DNA of 64,000 nt from Rivibacter subsaxonicus (GCF_004217215.1 NZ_SHKP01000004.1:1202678-1266677), one strand, 5' to 3'; positions 1 to 8,324 are shown, counted from the stretch's first letter. Notes: generated from the sequence alone by a model not told the origin. Translations and numbers: made by a program.

Positions 1-330
1 GGCGAGCGGCCGCGCGCCACCGTGGCGTTCGTCGCCGACGGCATCGAGCACAAGGCCCAGAGCGAGGGCAACGGACCGGTCGATGCCAGCCTCAAGGCGA
101 TCGAGTCGCTGGTGAAAAGTGGAGCGGAGATGCTCCTCTATTCGGTGAACGCAATCACCTCCGGCAGCACAGAATCACAGGGTGAGGTGACGGTCCGGTT
201 GCAGCACGGTGGACGTGTGGTCAACGGCGTCGGCTCGGACCCCGACATCGTGGTGGCTTCGGCCAAGGCCTACCTGGCCGCGCTGAACAAGCTCCACAGC
301 AAGCAGGAACGCGTCGCGGCCCAGGGCTAA
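1..330 (+). CDS. leuA: 2-isopropylmalate synthase, C-terminal end (partial)
   Basis: This is the last 109 codons of LeuA, which condenses acetyl-CoA with 2-oxoisovalerate in the first committed step of leucine synthesis. The reading frame is open from base 1, so the gene begins before the window; the GTG at 22 is internal. The visible part is the C-terminal leucine-binding regulatory domain, with the family stretches [20 protein letters not shown] and [10 protein letters not shown], followed by [11 protein letters not shown] and a basic C-terminus. A hairpin with a T-run follows 39 bases after the stop. The identification is firm; full length cannot be judged. Confidence 0.93.
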   Translation, partial: GERPRATVAFVADGIEHKAQSEGNGPVDASLKAIESLVKSGAEMLLYSVNAITSGSTESQGEVTVRLQHGGRVVNGVGSDPDIVVASAKAYLAALNKLHSKQERVAAQG

Positions 331-369
331 GTCATGAAGCCCTACGGGTAAACCTAGACTCGAAATGAG

Positions 370-407
370 AAAAGGTTCGCAAGTTCTTGATCTTGCGCAC
401 CTTTTTT
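370..407 (+). terminator. Rho-independent terminator of leuA
   Basis: GGTTCGCAAG (374-383) pairs with CTTGCGCACC (392-401) with one mismatch around an 8-base loop. Four A before and six T after (402-407) extend the stem and give the U-tract. It separates leuA from the endopeptidase gene. A 10-bp direct repeat, CCTAGACTCG, flanks it at 353-362 and 414-423. Confidence 0.8.
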
Positions 408-444
408 CTTTCGCCTAGACTCGGGCGCATTCTTGGGATCGCCT

Positions 445-1473
445 GTGACCCTCCAGCTTCGTCTCTCATCGTTGATTCCCGCCCTGGCTTCGGCTCTGCT
501 GTTGCTGGGGCTGAGCCTGCCCGCGGCCGAAGCGGCGGCCAAGCGCAAGAGCGCCACGAGCGCCACGCCACCGGTGACGCTCAAGGTCGCCAAGACCAAT
601 CGAGTCGCCAAGAAGCGCGTGGCTTCTTCGCGCCGGGTCGTCATCGTCCCATCGCGGCCCTCGGCCGGCGAACTGGCCGGCCTGCATGGCACTTCCGATC
701 CGCTCGATCTGCGCTCCAGCGTGGCCTTCGTGATCGATCAGGACACGCACGAGGTCCTGCTCGACAAGAACGCCCAGGCGGTGCTGCCGATCGCATCGCT
801 GACCAAGCTGATGACCTCGGTGGTGGTGGTCGAAGCCGGTCTTCCGCTCGACGAGGTTCTGACGATCAGCCAGGACGACGTGGACACCGAGAAGGGCAGC
901 GGCTCCAGGCTGCGCGTGGGTACCCAGCTGACGCGCGGCGAGATGCTGCATCTGGCGCTGATGTCCTCCGAGAACCGGGCCGCCAACGCGCTCGGGCGCC
1001 ACTACCCGGGTGGCCAGGCCGCCTTCGTCGAGGCGATGAATGCCAAGGCGCAGTTGCTTGGCATGGGCGACACGCGCTATGTCGAGCCGACCGGGCTGTC
1101 GAGCCGCAACCAGAGCAGTGCCAAGGACTTGGCGCTGTTGGTGGGCGCCGCTTCGCAGCACCCGCTGATCAGCGAACTCTCGACCTCGCCCTCGTACCAG
1201 GTGGCGGTGGGGCGCCGTACCCTGCAGTACCACACGACCAACCGGCTGGTGCTCAACCCGAGCTGGGAGATCGGCCTGCAGAAGACCGGCTACATCTCCG
1301 AGGCCGGACGGTGCCTCGTGATGCAGGCGCGCCTGGCCGGCCGCAAGCTGATCATGGTGTTCCTCGATTCGACCGGCAAGTATTCGCGGCTCGGCGATGC
1401 CGAGCGCGTTCGCCAGTGGATCGAGGCCGCGCCGGTGACCACCACCGCAACGGTGCCGGGCCTGAGTTCCTGA
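445..1473 (+). CDS. pbpG: D-alanyl-D-alanine endopeptidase (PBP7/PbpG type)
   Basis: Low-molecular-mass penicillin-binding protein of the S11 family, which in relatives cuts D-Ala-meso-DAP cross-links in periplasmic peptidoglycan. With the GTG at 445 it has 342 residues and a hydrophobic signal peptide (about residues 1-30, ending AAEA), then a basic Lys/Arg-rich linker. All three catalytic motifs are present: SLTK (Ser118, Lys121), SEN (175-177) and KTG (280-282). The in-frame TTG at 433 is an alternative start; 445 is preferred because GGGA lies six bases before it. There is no C-terminal amphipathic anchor extension as in DacA/DacC, which favours PBP7. A perfect hairpin shared with the convergent regulator gene ends it. 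Confidence 0.88.
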   Translation: MTLQLRLSSLIPALASALLLLGLSLPAAEAAAKRKSATSATPPVTLKVAKTNRVAKKRVASSRRVVIVPSRPSAGELAGLHGTSDPLDLRSSVAFVIDQDTHEVLLDKNAQAVLPIASLTKLMTSVVVVEAGLPLDEVLTISQDDVDTEKGSGSRLRVGTQLTRGEMLHLALMSSENRAANALGRHYPGGQAAFVEAMNAKAQLLGMGDTRYVEPTGLSSRNQSSAKDLALLVGAASQHPLISELSTSPSYQVAVGRRTLQYHTTNRLVLNPSWEIGLQKTGYISEAGRCLVMQARLAGRKLIMVFLDSTGKYSRLGDAERVRQWIEAAPVTTTATVPGLSS

Positions 1474-1534
1474 TCGATCACACCCGCGGGACTACGGGGA
1501 CCTTTGCATCCGGCGTCGTTGGGATGGACGCTGC

Positions 1535-1561
1535 AGAAAGCCCGGCTCGACCGGGCTTTCT
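1535..1561. terminator. Bidirectional terminator between pbpG and the IclR gene
   Basis: A perfect 11-bp stem, AGAAAGCCCGG (1535-1545) and CCGGGCTTTCT (1551-1561), closes a CTCGA loop. The A/T-rich stem ends give a short U-tract in either direction, which suits its place between convergent genes. Its last base is also the last base of the IclR stop codon. Confidence 0.82.
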
Positions 1562-2328
1562 CATGAGTGGTGGCCGAGCTTGTTGGAGATCTGCGCCGCG
1601 GTTTCCTTGAGCCGGTCCAGCCAGCCGTCTTCGAGGCGGTCGGCCGGGGCCGAGATCGACAGCCCGGCGATCAGCTTGCCCTGGTCGTCGTAAATGCCGG
1701 CGGCCATGCAGCGCACGCCGAGCTCGAGTTCCTCGTTGTCGCGGGCGCTGCCGTACTGCAGCACCTTGGCCAGTTCGCGTTCCAGCAAGGGCAACTGGGT
1801 GATGCTGTTGCGGGTATGGCCGGACAGCCCCGTGCGGGTGGCGTAGGCGCGCACCCGTGCCGCGTCGTCGTGGGCCAGGAACAGCTTGCCGACCGAGGTC
1901 AGGTGCAGTGGCGCGCGGCCGCCGACCGTACGCACCACCTGCATGCCGGAGCGTTCGCTGTAAGTGCGCTCGATGTAGATGATCTCGTCGCCCTGGCGTA
2001 CCGAGAGGTTGACCGGTTGGTGGGTCAGCTTGTGCAGCTCGCGCATCGGCGCCAGCGCCGCGTCGCGCACGTCGAGCCGCGCCTTGACCAGGTTGCCCAG
2101 TTCGAGCAGCCGCATGCCCAGGCGATAGCAGCCCGCCTCGGGCCGGTCGACGTAGCGGCCGACCGCCAGGTCGTTGAGGATCCGGTGCGCGGTCGACGGA
2201 TGCAGGCCGGTCTGTTCGCTGAGCACCTTCAGCGGCACCGGGTCGGGATGAGCTGCCAGCACGTCCAGCAGCGAAAACATGCGGTCGATAACCTGGATCG
2301 TCGGCGTGTGCGCGGATTCGCGTTTCAT
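1561..2328 (-). CDS. IclR family transcriptional regulator
   Basis: Helix-turn-helix repressor/activator with an N-terminal winged helix (about residues 8-75, including LSEQTGLHPSTAHRILNDL) and a C-terminal ligand-binding IclR domain with the family stretches GRAPLHLTSVGKLFLA, RDNEELELGVRCMAAGIYD and AGLSISAP. Length is 255 aa from the ATG at 2328; an in-frame ATG at 2358 would add ten residues but lacks a ribosome site. It is divergent from lutA across 86 bp, so it is the obvious candidate to control the lutAB genes. IclR proteins commonly sense small carboxylic acids; the ligand here is not evident. Regulation of lutAB by an IclR protein rather than by a GntR protein is inferred from position only. 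Confidence 0.9.
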   Translation of the reverse strand: MKRESAHTPTIQVIDRMFSLLDVLAAHPDPVPLKVLSEQTGLHPSTAHRILNDLAVGRYVDRPEAGCYRLGMRLLELGNLVKARLDVRDAALAPMRELHKLTHQPVNLSVRQGDEIIYIERTYSERSGMQVVRTVGGRAPLHLTSVGKLFLAHDDAARVRAYATRTGLSGHTRNSITQLPLLERELAKVLQYGSARDNEELELGVRCMAAGIYDDQGKLIAGLSISAPADRLEDGWLDRLKETAAQISNKLGHHS

Positions 2329-2414
2329 ATGGCGATTGTCACTCAGGCTTGTGGCCATTTTGCATCGCGAAACATGAAGCCATCGAAGCCCCTTCGCATG
2401 AATAATCGACGCCC

Positions 2415-3146
2415 ATGAAAGTAGGCTTCTTCATCACCTGCCTGGTCGACGCGATGCGGCCGTCGATCGGCTTTGCCGCGATCAGGCTGCTCGAGTCGGC
2501 TGGTTGCCAGGTCGAGGTGCCGATGGCCCAGACCTGCTGCGGCCAGCCCGCCTACAACTCCGGCGATCGCGCCACGGCGCGCGCGCTGGCCGAGAAACTG
2601 CTCGACGAATTCGAGCGCTTCGAGCACGTCGTCCTGCCCTCGGGTTCCTGCGGCGGCATGATCAAGGCGCACTACGCCGACCTGTTCGCCGGCGATCCCG
2701 AACTCAGCCGCCGCTATGCGCTGCTGCAGCCTCGGGTGCACGAACTCACCGACTTCCTGGTCAATGTCGTGAAGATCGAGTCGGTGCCGGGCACCGGATT
2801 CAGTGGCCGCGTGACCTACCACGACAGTTGCTCCGGGCTGCGCGAACTCGGCGTCAAGGCGCAGCCGCGTTCGCTGATCGGCCAGTTGCCCGGCGTCACG
2901 CTGTCGGAGATGGCGCAGTGCGAGCAATGCTGCGGCTTCGGCGGCACCTTCTCGGTGAAGTACGGCGACATCTCCGGCGCGATCGTCGACGAGAAGTGCG
3001 GCCACATCGAGGCCACCGGTGCCGACGCCGTGGTCCTCGGTGATCTCGGCTGCATGCTCAACATCGAGGGCCGGCTGCGCCGGCGCGGCAACGAGCGCAC
3101 CAGGGTGATCCATATCGCCGAACTGCTGGCCGGAGAGGGGCGCTGA
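2415..3146 (+). CDS. lutA: Lactate utilisation protein LutA (CCG-domain iron-sulphur oxidoreductase)
   Basis: Subunit of the LutABC (YkgEFG) L-lactate dehydrogenase complex, which oxidises lactate to pyruvate. The 243-residue protein carries two cysteine-rich CCG domains, with CCG at residues 41-43 and 172-174 (EQCCGFGGTF), the heterodisulphide-reductase-type metal-binding motif. The usual opening (MKVGFFITC) fixes the start at 2415. lutB follows one base after the stop, so the two are co-transcribed. The gap upstream is shared with the divergent IclR gene and contains a short CGAAG-CCC-CTTCG dyad near 2387-2399. The protein could instead belong to the GlcF/LldE side of the family, but its pairing with lutB makes LutA/LldE most likely. 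Confidence 0.9.
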   Translation: MKVGFFITCLVDAMRPSIGFAAIRLLESAGCQVEVPMAQTCCGQPAYNSGDRATARALAEKLLDEFERFEHVVLPSGSCGGMIKAHYADLFAGDPELSRRYALLQPRVHELTDFLVNVVKIESVPGTGFSGRVTYHDSCSGLRELGVKAQPRSLIGQLPGVTLSEMAQCEQCCGFGGTFSVKYGDISGAIVDEKCGHIEATGADAVVLGDLGCMLNIEGRLRRRGNERTRVIHIAELLAGEGR

Positions 3147-3147
3147 G

Positions 3148-4578
3148 ATGCAGATGCAATCCATGCACTTCCAGGCCCGTGCCGGCGAACGGCTGGCCGA
3201 CCGGCGCCTGCAGCAGAACCTCAAGAAGCTGGCGACCAAGTTCGTCACGGCGCGCGCCGACGCGATGCGCGAACTCGAGGACTTCGAGACCATCCGCGAC
3301 GAGGCGGTACGCCGGCGCAACGCGGCACTCGAGAAGCTCGACGTCTGGCTCGAAGCCTTCGAGCGCGAGGCGAGCCGGCGTGGCACCACCGTGCTGTGGG
3401 CCGAGACACCGGCCGCCGCCTCGGCCCTGGTGGTGCAGATCGCGCAGCGGCATGCGGTGAAACGCGCCACCAAGACCAAGAGCATGGTCAGCGAGGAGAT
3501 GGCGCTCAACGCCGCGCTCGAGGCCGCTGGCGTACAGGTCACCGAGACCGACCTCGGCGAGTACATCCTGCAGATCAACGACAACGAGCCGCCGAGCCAC
3601 ATCATTGCGCCGGTGATCCACAAGGACAAGGCCGAGATCTCCGCACTGTTCGAGAAGACGCACGTCGACAAGGTGCGCATCCCCGGCCATGTGCCGGAGA
3701 TCCCGGAGATGACGCGCGAGGCGCGCGAGGTGCTGCGCGCGAGGTTCCTGGAATCCGAGATGGGCATCACCGGCGGCAACTTCGTGATCGCCGAGACCGG
3801 CTCGGTGGCGCTGGTCACCAACGAGGGCAACGAGGGTATGTGCACCATCGTGCCGCGGGTGCATGTGGCGATCACCGGCATCGAGAAAGTGCTGCCCACG
3901 CTCGATGACCTGGCCACCATCATGCGGCTGCTGCCGCGCTCGGCCACCGGCCAGACGATCAGCAACTACTTCTCGCTGCTGACCGGGCCGCGCGCCGCGG
4001 GCGAACTCGATGGCCCCGAGCACAACTACGTGATCCTGATGGACGGCGGCCGCAGCGGCCTGCTCGGCGGCGAGTTCCAGGAGATGATGCGCTGCATCAA
4101 GTGCGGTGCCTGCATGAACCACTGTCCGGTCTACCAGAAGATCGGTGGTCACTCCTACGGCTGGGTCTACCCTGGCCCGATGGGCTCGGTGCTGACGCCG
4201 AGCTACATGGGGCTCGAACAGACGCTGGACCTGCCGCAGGCCTCGACGCTGTGCGGGCAATGCGAGGTCGTGTGCCCGATGAAGATTCCGCTGCCGGAGT
4301 TGCTGCGCAAGCTGCGCGAGCAGCAGTTCGAGCGCGGTCTGCGGCCGGCCGGCGAACGCGCCGCGCTCGCGGTGTGGGGCTTCGTCGCGCGGCGGCCCTC
4401 GCTCTATCGCGCGCTGTCACGTATCGCCGTACGGGTGCTCGCCGCCGTCGGCCACAACGGCCGCTTGAGCTCGCTGCCGCTGGCCGGGGGCTGGACCGGC
4501 ACGCGCGACCTGATGGCGCCCACCGGGCGCACTTTCAAGGAGCTCTACGCGCAGCGTCGGCCGACGAGTGAAGGCTGA
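3148..4578 (+). CDS. lutB: Lactate utilisation protein LutB (LUD domain plus ferredoxin-like clusters)
   Basis: Iron-sulphur subunit of the LutABC lactate dehydrogenase, 476 aa. The N-terminal two thirds form the LUD domain (residues about 60-295, with GNFVIAETGSVALVTNEGN). Two 4Fe-4S motifs follow: Cys316, 319, 322 and 326 in CIKCGACMNHCP, and Cys369, 372 and 376 in CGQCEVVCP. The C-terminal helical region, with RPAGERAALAVWGF, is typical of LutB. The start one base after lutA implies translational coupling. No lutC (a stand-alone LUD protein) follows; instead a TIGR03790 gene overlaps the 3' end by 11 bases. No lactate permease is adjacent either. Confidence 0.92.
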   Translation: MQMQSMHFQARAGERLADRRLQQNLKKLATKFVTARADAMRELEDFETIRDEAVRRRNAALEKLDVWLEAFEREASRRGTTVLWAETPAAASALVVQIAQRHAVKRATKTKSMVSEEMALNAALEAAGVQVTETDLGEYILQINDNEPPSHIIAPVIHKDKAEISALFEKTHVDKVRIPGHVPEIPEMTREAREVLRARFLESEMGITGGNFVIAETGSVALVTNEGNEGMCTIVPRVHVAITGIEKVLPTLDDLATIMRLLPRSATGQTISNYFSLLTGPRAAGELDGPEHNYVILMDGGRSGLLGGEFQEMMRCIKCGACMNHCPVYQKIGGHSYGWVYPGPMGSVLTPSYMGLEQTLDLPQASTLCGQCEVVCPMKIPLPELLRKLREQQFERGLRPAGERAALAVWGFVARRPSLYRALSRIAVRVLAAVGHNGRLSSLPLAGGWTGTRDLMAPTGRTFKELYAQRRPTSEG

Positions 4579-5758
4579 TCGTCGCAGGCGGCCGTCGGCG
4601 CGTGCGGCCGCCACCGCGTGGCGGCTGTTGCTGCTGCCGCTGCTCCTGTCTGCAGTCCCGCACGCGGTGCGTGCGCAGGCGACGGGCACGACGAGTACCG
4701 TCACAGCGCCAACCGAAGCCCGCGCCGCGTTGGCGGGCACCCGCGGCGGACGCTTGAGCGGCGCCGACATCGGCCTCGTCATCAATACCGCCGATCCCTA
4801 CTCGGTGCGGGTCGGCGAGCACTACGCGCGGGCGCGCGGACTGACGCCGCAGCAGGTGCTGCACATCGAATTGCCGGTGCGTGCCGCGTTGACGCGCGAG
4901 GAGTTCGCGGCCTTCGAGGCCGCGCTTCAGGGCGCGTTCGGTGCGCCGCGCCAGAGCCGGGTGCAGGCGCTCGCGCTGGCCTGGCGTACGCCGTACGCGG
5001 TGGAATGCATGTCGATCGGCGGCGCGCTCGCGCTCGGTGTCGACGCGCTGGACTGCCGGCGCAGCTGCGGTCGCAGCACCGCATCGCCCTACTTCAACAG
5101 TGCCTCCGCGCGCCCGGCGCGCGAACTCGGCCTGTGGCCGTCGATGCTCTTGGCGGCCGACAGCACCGACGCGGCGCTGGCGCTGATCGACCGCGGCGTG
5201 GCGGCTGACCGCGGACTCGGGCGGCGCGGTGCGCCACCGGTGGAGGCATTGCTCCTGTCTTCGCGCGATGCGGCTCGCAACGCGCGCGCCGCGCTGTATC
5301 CGCCCGCCGGCGCGATCCGCGGCACGGGCGTCGACATCCACCTGGCGACGGTCGACGCGGCACTGCCGGCCGCCGGCCCGGCCAGCGAGGCCGGCGGCGC
5401 CGAGCCGCTCGAGCCTGTGCTGCTGGTACAGGTCGGCATGGCCAGGCTGCCGCCGTTGGCGTCGCTGCGATTCGTGCGTGGCGCGCTGGCCGACCATCTC
5501 ACCTCCTACGGTGGCCGGCTCGACGACGCGCGCGGGCAGAGCAGCGCGCTCGAGTGGATCCAGGCCGGCGCCACGGCGACCCACGGCACCGTCAGCGAGC
5601 CCTGCAACCACCTGCAGAAGTTCCCGCATCCGCAGGTGCTGCTGTTGCACTACCTGCGGGGCGAGACGGCGATCGAGGCTTACTGGAAGAGCGTGGCCTG
5701 GCCGGCACAGAGCCTGTTCATCGGCGAGCCGCTGGCGGCGCCCTTCGCGCGCGATTGA
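4568..5758 (+). CDS. TIGR03790 family exported protein
   Basis: Protein of unknown function, 396 aa from a GTG that overlaps the end of lutB by 11 bases. It has a basic N-terminus, a hydrophobic signal segment (about residues 18-36) and then the conserved family core: GLVINTADPYSVRVGEHYARARG (split here as DPYSVRVGEHYARARG), WRTPYAVECMSI, and near the C-terminus GATATHGTVSEPCNHLQKFP. From memory, this family was noted to occur only in genomes that also encode an exosortase, hence a proposed link to PEP-CTERM protein sorting or exopolysaccharide. No exosortase or PEP-CTERM protein lies in the window. Overlap with lutB suggests read-through expression but not a shared job. Confidence 0.8.
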   Translation: MKADRRRRPSARAAATAWRLLLLPLLLSAVPHAVRAQATGTTSTVTAPTEARAALAGTRGGRLSGADIGLVINTADPYSVRVGEHYARARGLTPQQVLHIELPVRAALTREEFAAFEAALQGAFGAPRQSRVQALALAWRTPYAVECMSIGGALALGVDALDCRRSCGRSTASPYFNSASARPARELGLWPSMLLAADSTDAALALIDRGVAADRGLGRRGAPPVEALLLSSRDAARNARAALYPPAGAIRGTGVDIHLATVDAALPAAGPASEAGGAEPLEPVLLVQVGMARLPPLASLRFVRGALADHLTSYGGRLDDARGQSSALEWIQAGATATHGTVSEPCNHLQKFPHPQVLLLHYLRGETAIEAYWKSVAWPAQSLFIGEPLAAPFARD

Positions 5759-5902
5759 GCCGGCCGAGGGCGGACCCGCTGCAATACGGCGGGCAACTGG
5801 ACGCCGACACCGGCTTGCCGTACGGTCCTGCAACGGCGGTTTCCACATGCGGCCGTCGGATCCGTTTCGCGTCGTGCAACACCTAGCCACAAGGAGCATT
5901 CC

Positions 5903-6325
5903 ATGCAGCTCAAGGGTTCCAAGACCGAGCAGAACCTGAAGAACGCCTTCGCCCGCGAATCACAGGCCAGTCGGCGCTACCTCTACTTCGCGAACAAGGC
6001 CGACATCGAGGGTCAGTGTGACGTCTCCGCGCTGTTCCGCTCCACCGCCGAGGGCGAGATCGGTCATGCCCAAGGCCACCTCGAGTTTCTCGAGCATGGC
6101 TCGGGCGACCCGATCACCGGGCTGCCGATCGGTGCCACCCGCGACAACCTCAAGGCCGCCGTCGCCAGCGCGACCCACGAGTACGCCGACCTGTACCCGG
6201 GTATGGCCAAGCAGGCCCGCGACGAGGGCTTCGAGGAGATCGCCGACTGGTTCGAGACACTGGCCAAGGCCGAGCGCTCGCACGCCAGCCGCTGCCAGAA
6301 AGCGCTCGACGCGCTGGTCGACTGA
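5903..6325 (+). CDS. Rubrerythrin family diiron protein
   Basis: Ferritin-like four-helix protein of 140 residues, expected to hold a diiron site that reduces hydrogen peroxide in the cytoplasm. Metal-ligand patterns of the family are visible: [14 protein letters not shown] in helix 1, [14 protein letters not shown] in helix 2, and [19 protein letters not shown] near the C-terminus. The C-terminal rubredoxin (CxxC) domain of classical rubrerythrin is absent, so electrons must come from another carrier. AAGGAG (5891-5896) seven bases before the ATG is a strong ribosome site. It precedes ahpC and ahpD in the same direction, which supports a role in peroxide defence. Confidence 0.85.
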   Translation: MQLKGSKTEQNLKNAFARESQASRRYLYFANKADIEGQCDVSALFRSTAEGEIGHAQGHLEFLEHGSGDPITGLPIGATRDNLKAAVASATHEYADLYPGMAKQARDEGFEEIADWFETLAKAERSHASRCQKALDALVD

Positions 6326-6471
6326 GGGCCGCCGCGGCCTCTGTCCGGACCCCGCGCCGGCGGCGCCGTCACGCTCAATCGTCGCCTTAGGGAGCCTCAA
6401 TCCAAGGGTTGTCCCGGGGTCCGGTATCATTGCTCCATCGCAGTTCCCTACTGAGCTATCTGGAGTAATTG

Positions 6472-7020
6472 ATGAAGACCATTGGTGACAAGATCGAATC
6501 CTTCAAGGTCGTCGGCGTGAAGCCCGGCTTCAACCAGCATGAGGAAAACGGCGCCTCGGCCTTCGAGGACATCACCGAGAAGAGCTTTGCCGGCAAGTGG
6601 AAGGTCATCTACTTCTGGCCGAAGGACTTCACCTTCGTCTGCCCGACCGAGATCGTCGCCTTCAACAAGCTGGCCGGTCAGTTCGAGGAGCGCGACGCGG
6701 TGCTGCTCGGCGGTTCGACCGACAACGAGTTCTCCAAGCTCGGCTGGCGCCGTGACCACAAGGACCTGAACAAGCTCGGCCACTGGAGCTTCGGCGACTC
6801 GAACGGCTCGCTGGTCGACCAGCTTGGCGTGCGCGACAAGGCCGAGGGCGTGGCGCTGCGTGCGACCTTCATCGTCGACCCGGACAACGTGATCCAGCAT
6901 GTCTCGGTCAATAACCTGAACGTCGGCCGCAACCCGGACGAGATCCTGCGCATCCTCGACGGTCTGCAGACCGACGAGCTGTGCCCGTGCAACCGCGGCG
7001 TCGGCGGCGCGACCCTCTGA
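6472..7020 (+). CDS. ahpC: Alkyl hydroperoxide reductase subunit C (peroxiredoxin)
   Basis: Thiol peroxidase of 182 residues that reduces H2O2, organic hydroperoxides and peroxynitrite in the cytosol. The peroxidatic cysteine is Cys57 in FTFVCPTE; the C-terminal part holds Cys171 and Cys173 in ELCPCN. This three-cysteine form is the kind reduced by AhpD rather than AhpF, and ahpD lies next downstream. The TTG at 6469 is in frame, but the ATG at 6472 with TGGAG upstream is preferred. A TTCG-loop terminator separates it from ahpD, so ahpD may be read at a lower level or from its own promoter. I looked for an OxyR site upstream and found no convincing one. Confidence 0.93.
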   Translation: MKTIGDKIESFKVVGVKPGFNQHEENGASAFEDITEKSFAGKWKVIYFWPKDFTFVCPTEIVAFNKLAGQFEERDAVLLGGSTDNEFSKLGWRRDHKDLNKLGHWSFGDSNGSLVDQLGVRDKAEGVALRATFIVDPDNVIQHVSVNNLNVGRNPDEILRILDGLQTDELCPCNRGVGGATL

Positions 7021-7033
7021 TCCGTGCTTCGGC

Positions 7034-7057
7034 AAGCCCGCTTCGGCGGGCTTTTCC
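7034..7057 (+). terminator. Terminator between ahpC and ahpD
   Basis: AAGCCCGC (7034-7041) and GCGGGCTT (7046-7053) form a perfect 8-bp stem closed by a TTCG tetraloop and followed by a short T-run. It lies 14 bases after the ahpC stop and about 25 before the ahpD start, so it probably attenuates read-through into ahpD. Confidence 0.82.
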
Positions 7058-7081
7058 AGACTCAATCGATAGAGCTGATCA

Positions 7082-7594
7082 ATGGACTTTCTGAATTCGA
7101 TCAAAGAGCAGATCCCCGACTACGCCAAGGACATCCGCCTCAACCTCGACGGCGTGATCGCGCGTTCCAGCCTGGCGCCCGAAGACGCGCTCGGCGTGGC
7201 GCTGGCCGCGGCCTTTGCCTCCAACAGCCAGCCGCTGGTGGCCGCCTTCAGGGCCAACATGCCCGAGGCTGAAGCCAACGCCGCGCTGACCGCCGCGGCG
7301 CTGATGGGCATGAACAACGTCTGGTACCCGTACCTCGAGATGGCCGGCGATGAGGAGCTCAAGAAGCAGCGCGCCGAGCTGCGCATGAATGCCTACGCTA
7401 CCAGCGGCGGCGTCGAGAAGAAGAAGTTCGAGGCCTACGCGCTCTCGGCCTCGATCGTCGGCAAGTGCCACTTCTGCGTTGCTTCGCACTTCGAGCTGCT
7501 GAAGAAGGAAGGCCTGACGACGCAGCAGCTGCGCGACATCGGCCGCATCGCGGCGGTGGTCAACGCGGCGGCCCAGGTGCTGGCGGCGGGCTGA
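7082..7594 (+). CDS. ahpD: Alkyl hydroperoxidase AhpD
   Basis: Carboxymuconolactone-decarboxylase-fold protein of 170 aa that reduces AhpC. The redox-active pair is Cys129-x-x-Cys132 in GKCHFCVASH, with His136 of the proton-relay motif at its usual distance. The start MDFLNSIKEQIPDYAKDIRLN (first 15 residues MDFLNSIKEQIPDYA) is typical of the family. It follows ahpC in the same direction across a terminator. Its last 35 bases overlap, in antisense, the 3' end of the convergent truC gene, an unusually tight convergent overlap in which the last residues of AhpD (AAQVLAAG) are read opposite the proline-rich tail of TruC. Confidence 0.93.
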   Translation: MDFLNSIKEQIPDYAKDIRLNLDGVIARSSLAPEDALGVALAAAFASNSQPLVAAFRANMPEAEANAALTAAALMGMNNVWYPYLEMAGDEELKKQRAELRMNAYATSGGVEKKKFEAYALSASIVGKCHFCVASHFELLKKEGLTTQQLRDIGRIAAVVNAAAQVLAAG

Positions 7595-8324
7595 GCAGGA
7601 CGGGTTGCGACCACGCCGGGTGCGCGAGCAGGCGCTGCCAGTCGGCGTTCCACGCGGCCCCGATCGGCGAGACCACGTGCAGCGTGCCGCCGTCGGGGTG
7701 CGCGAGTTCCAGTTCGAGCGCATGCAGCCACAGCCGCGTGATGCCCAGTTCGGCAGCCCACCAGCGGTTGTGGACGCCCTTGCCGTGGGTCGCGTCGCCG
7801 ATCACCGGATGCGCCAGGTGCTTCAGGTGGCGGCGGATCTGGTGCCGGCGGCCGCTCAGCGGCTGCGCGCGCACCAGGCCGTAGCGGCTCGTCGCGAAGC
7901 GGTCGAGGCCGTTGCCGACGGCCATCTGCGCCAGCGCCTCGAACAGCGTGCGCGCCTCCTGCGCCGGCGCATCCTTCGGCGCGTCGTCCGGTCGCAACGC
8001 ATGGTCCACGCCGACCGCCTGCGGCGGCCAGCCGCGCACGAAGGCGAGATAGTGCTTGCGCACCGCGCCCTCGCTGGCAAATGCGGCTCCGAGGGCGCGA
8101 GCGGTCACGGCATCGCGCGCCAGCAGCAGCACGCCGGAGGTGCCCTTGTCGAGCCGGTGCACCGCGTGCCACGCATGCCCGGTCTGGTGCAGGAGCCGGC
8201 GCATCAGCGTGTCGGTCTCGTGTGCGTCGAGCGCGCTGCGATGCACCAGCAGGCCGGCCGGCTTGTGCACCGAGAGCACGCTGCCGTCGTCGTGCAGCAC
8301 CGGGATCGGCCGTGGCGGACTCAC
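7560..8324 (-). CDS. truC: tRNA pseudouridine synthase of the TruC type
   Basis: RluA-family pseudouridine synthase, 254 aa, most like E. coli TruC, which modifies U65 of tRNAs. It opens with LHDDGSVLSVHKPAGLLVHRS, here VLSVHKPAGLLVHRS, and holds the catalytic motif HRLDKGTSGVLLLARD with its Asp. Later it has RYGLVRAQPLSGRRHQIRRH and GDATHGKGVHNR, all TruC-like. There is no S4 domain. The GTG start at 8324 sits in a GTGA overlap with the stop of the upstream YchJ-like gene, so the two are translationally coupled. The proline-rich C-terminus overlaps ahpD on the other strand by 35 bases. RluA or RluC specificity cannot be excluded. Confidence 0.82.
   Translation of the reverse strand: MSPPRPIPVLHDDGSVLSVHKPAGLLVHRSALDAHETDTLMRRLLHQTGHAWHAVHRLDKGTSGVLLLARDAVTARALGAAFASEGAVRKHYLAFVRGWPPQAVGVDHALRPDDAPKDAPAQEARTLFEALAQMAVGNGLDRFATSRYGLVRAQPLSGRRHQIRRHLKHLAHPVIGDATHGKGVHNRWWAAELGITRLWLHALELELAHPDGGTLHVVSPIGAAWNADWQRLLAHPAWSQPVLLSPPPAPGPPR

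Noticed and set aside
353..423. 10-bp direct repeat CCTAGACTCG flanking the leuA terminator as a possible insertion footprint
   Set aside because: The 51 bases between the copies form an ordinary terminator; ten matching bases are not enough to argue for an insertion.
2329..2414. IclR operator in the iclR/lutA gap
   Set aside because: Only weak partial symmetry (TTTGC...GCGAAA; CGAAG-CCC-CTTCG) is present and neither fits a known IclR site well enough to report as a feature.
6330..6471. Possible OxyR site or sigma-70 promoter upstream of ahpC
   Set aside because: TTGTCC and TATCAT are only 10 bases apart, and no ATAG/CTAT tetranucleotide spacing of an OxyR box could be assembled.
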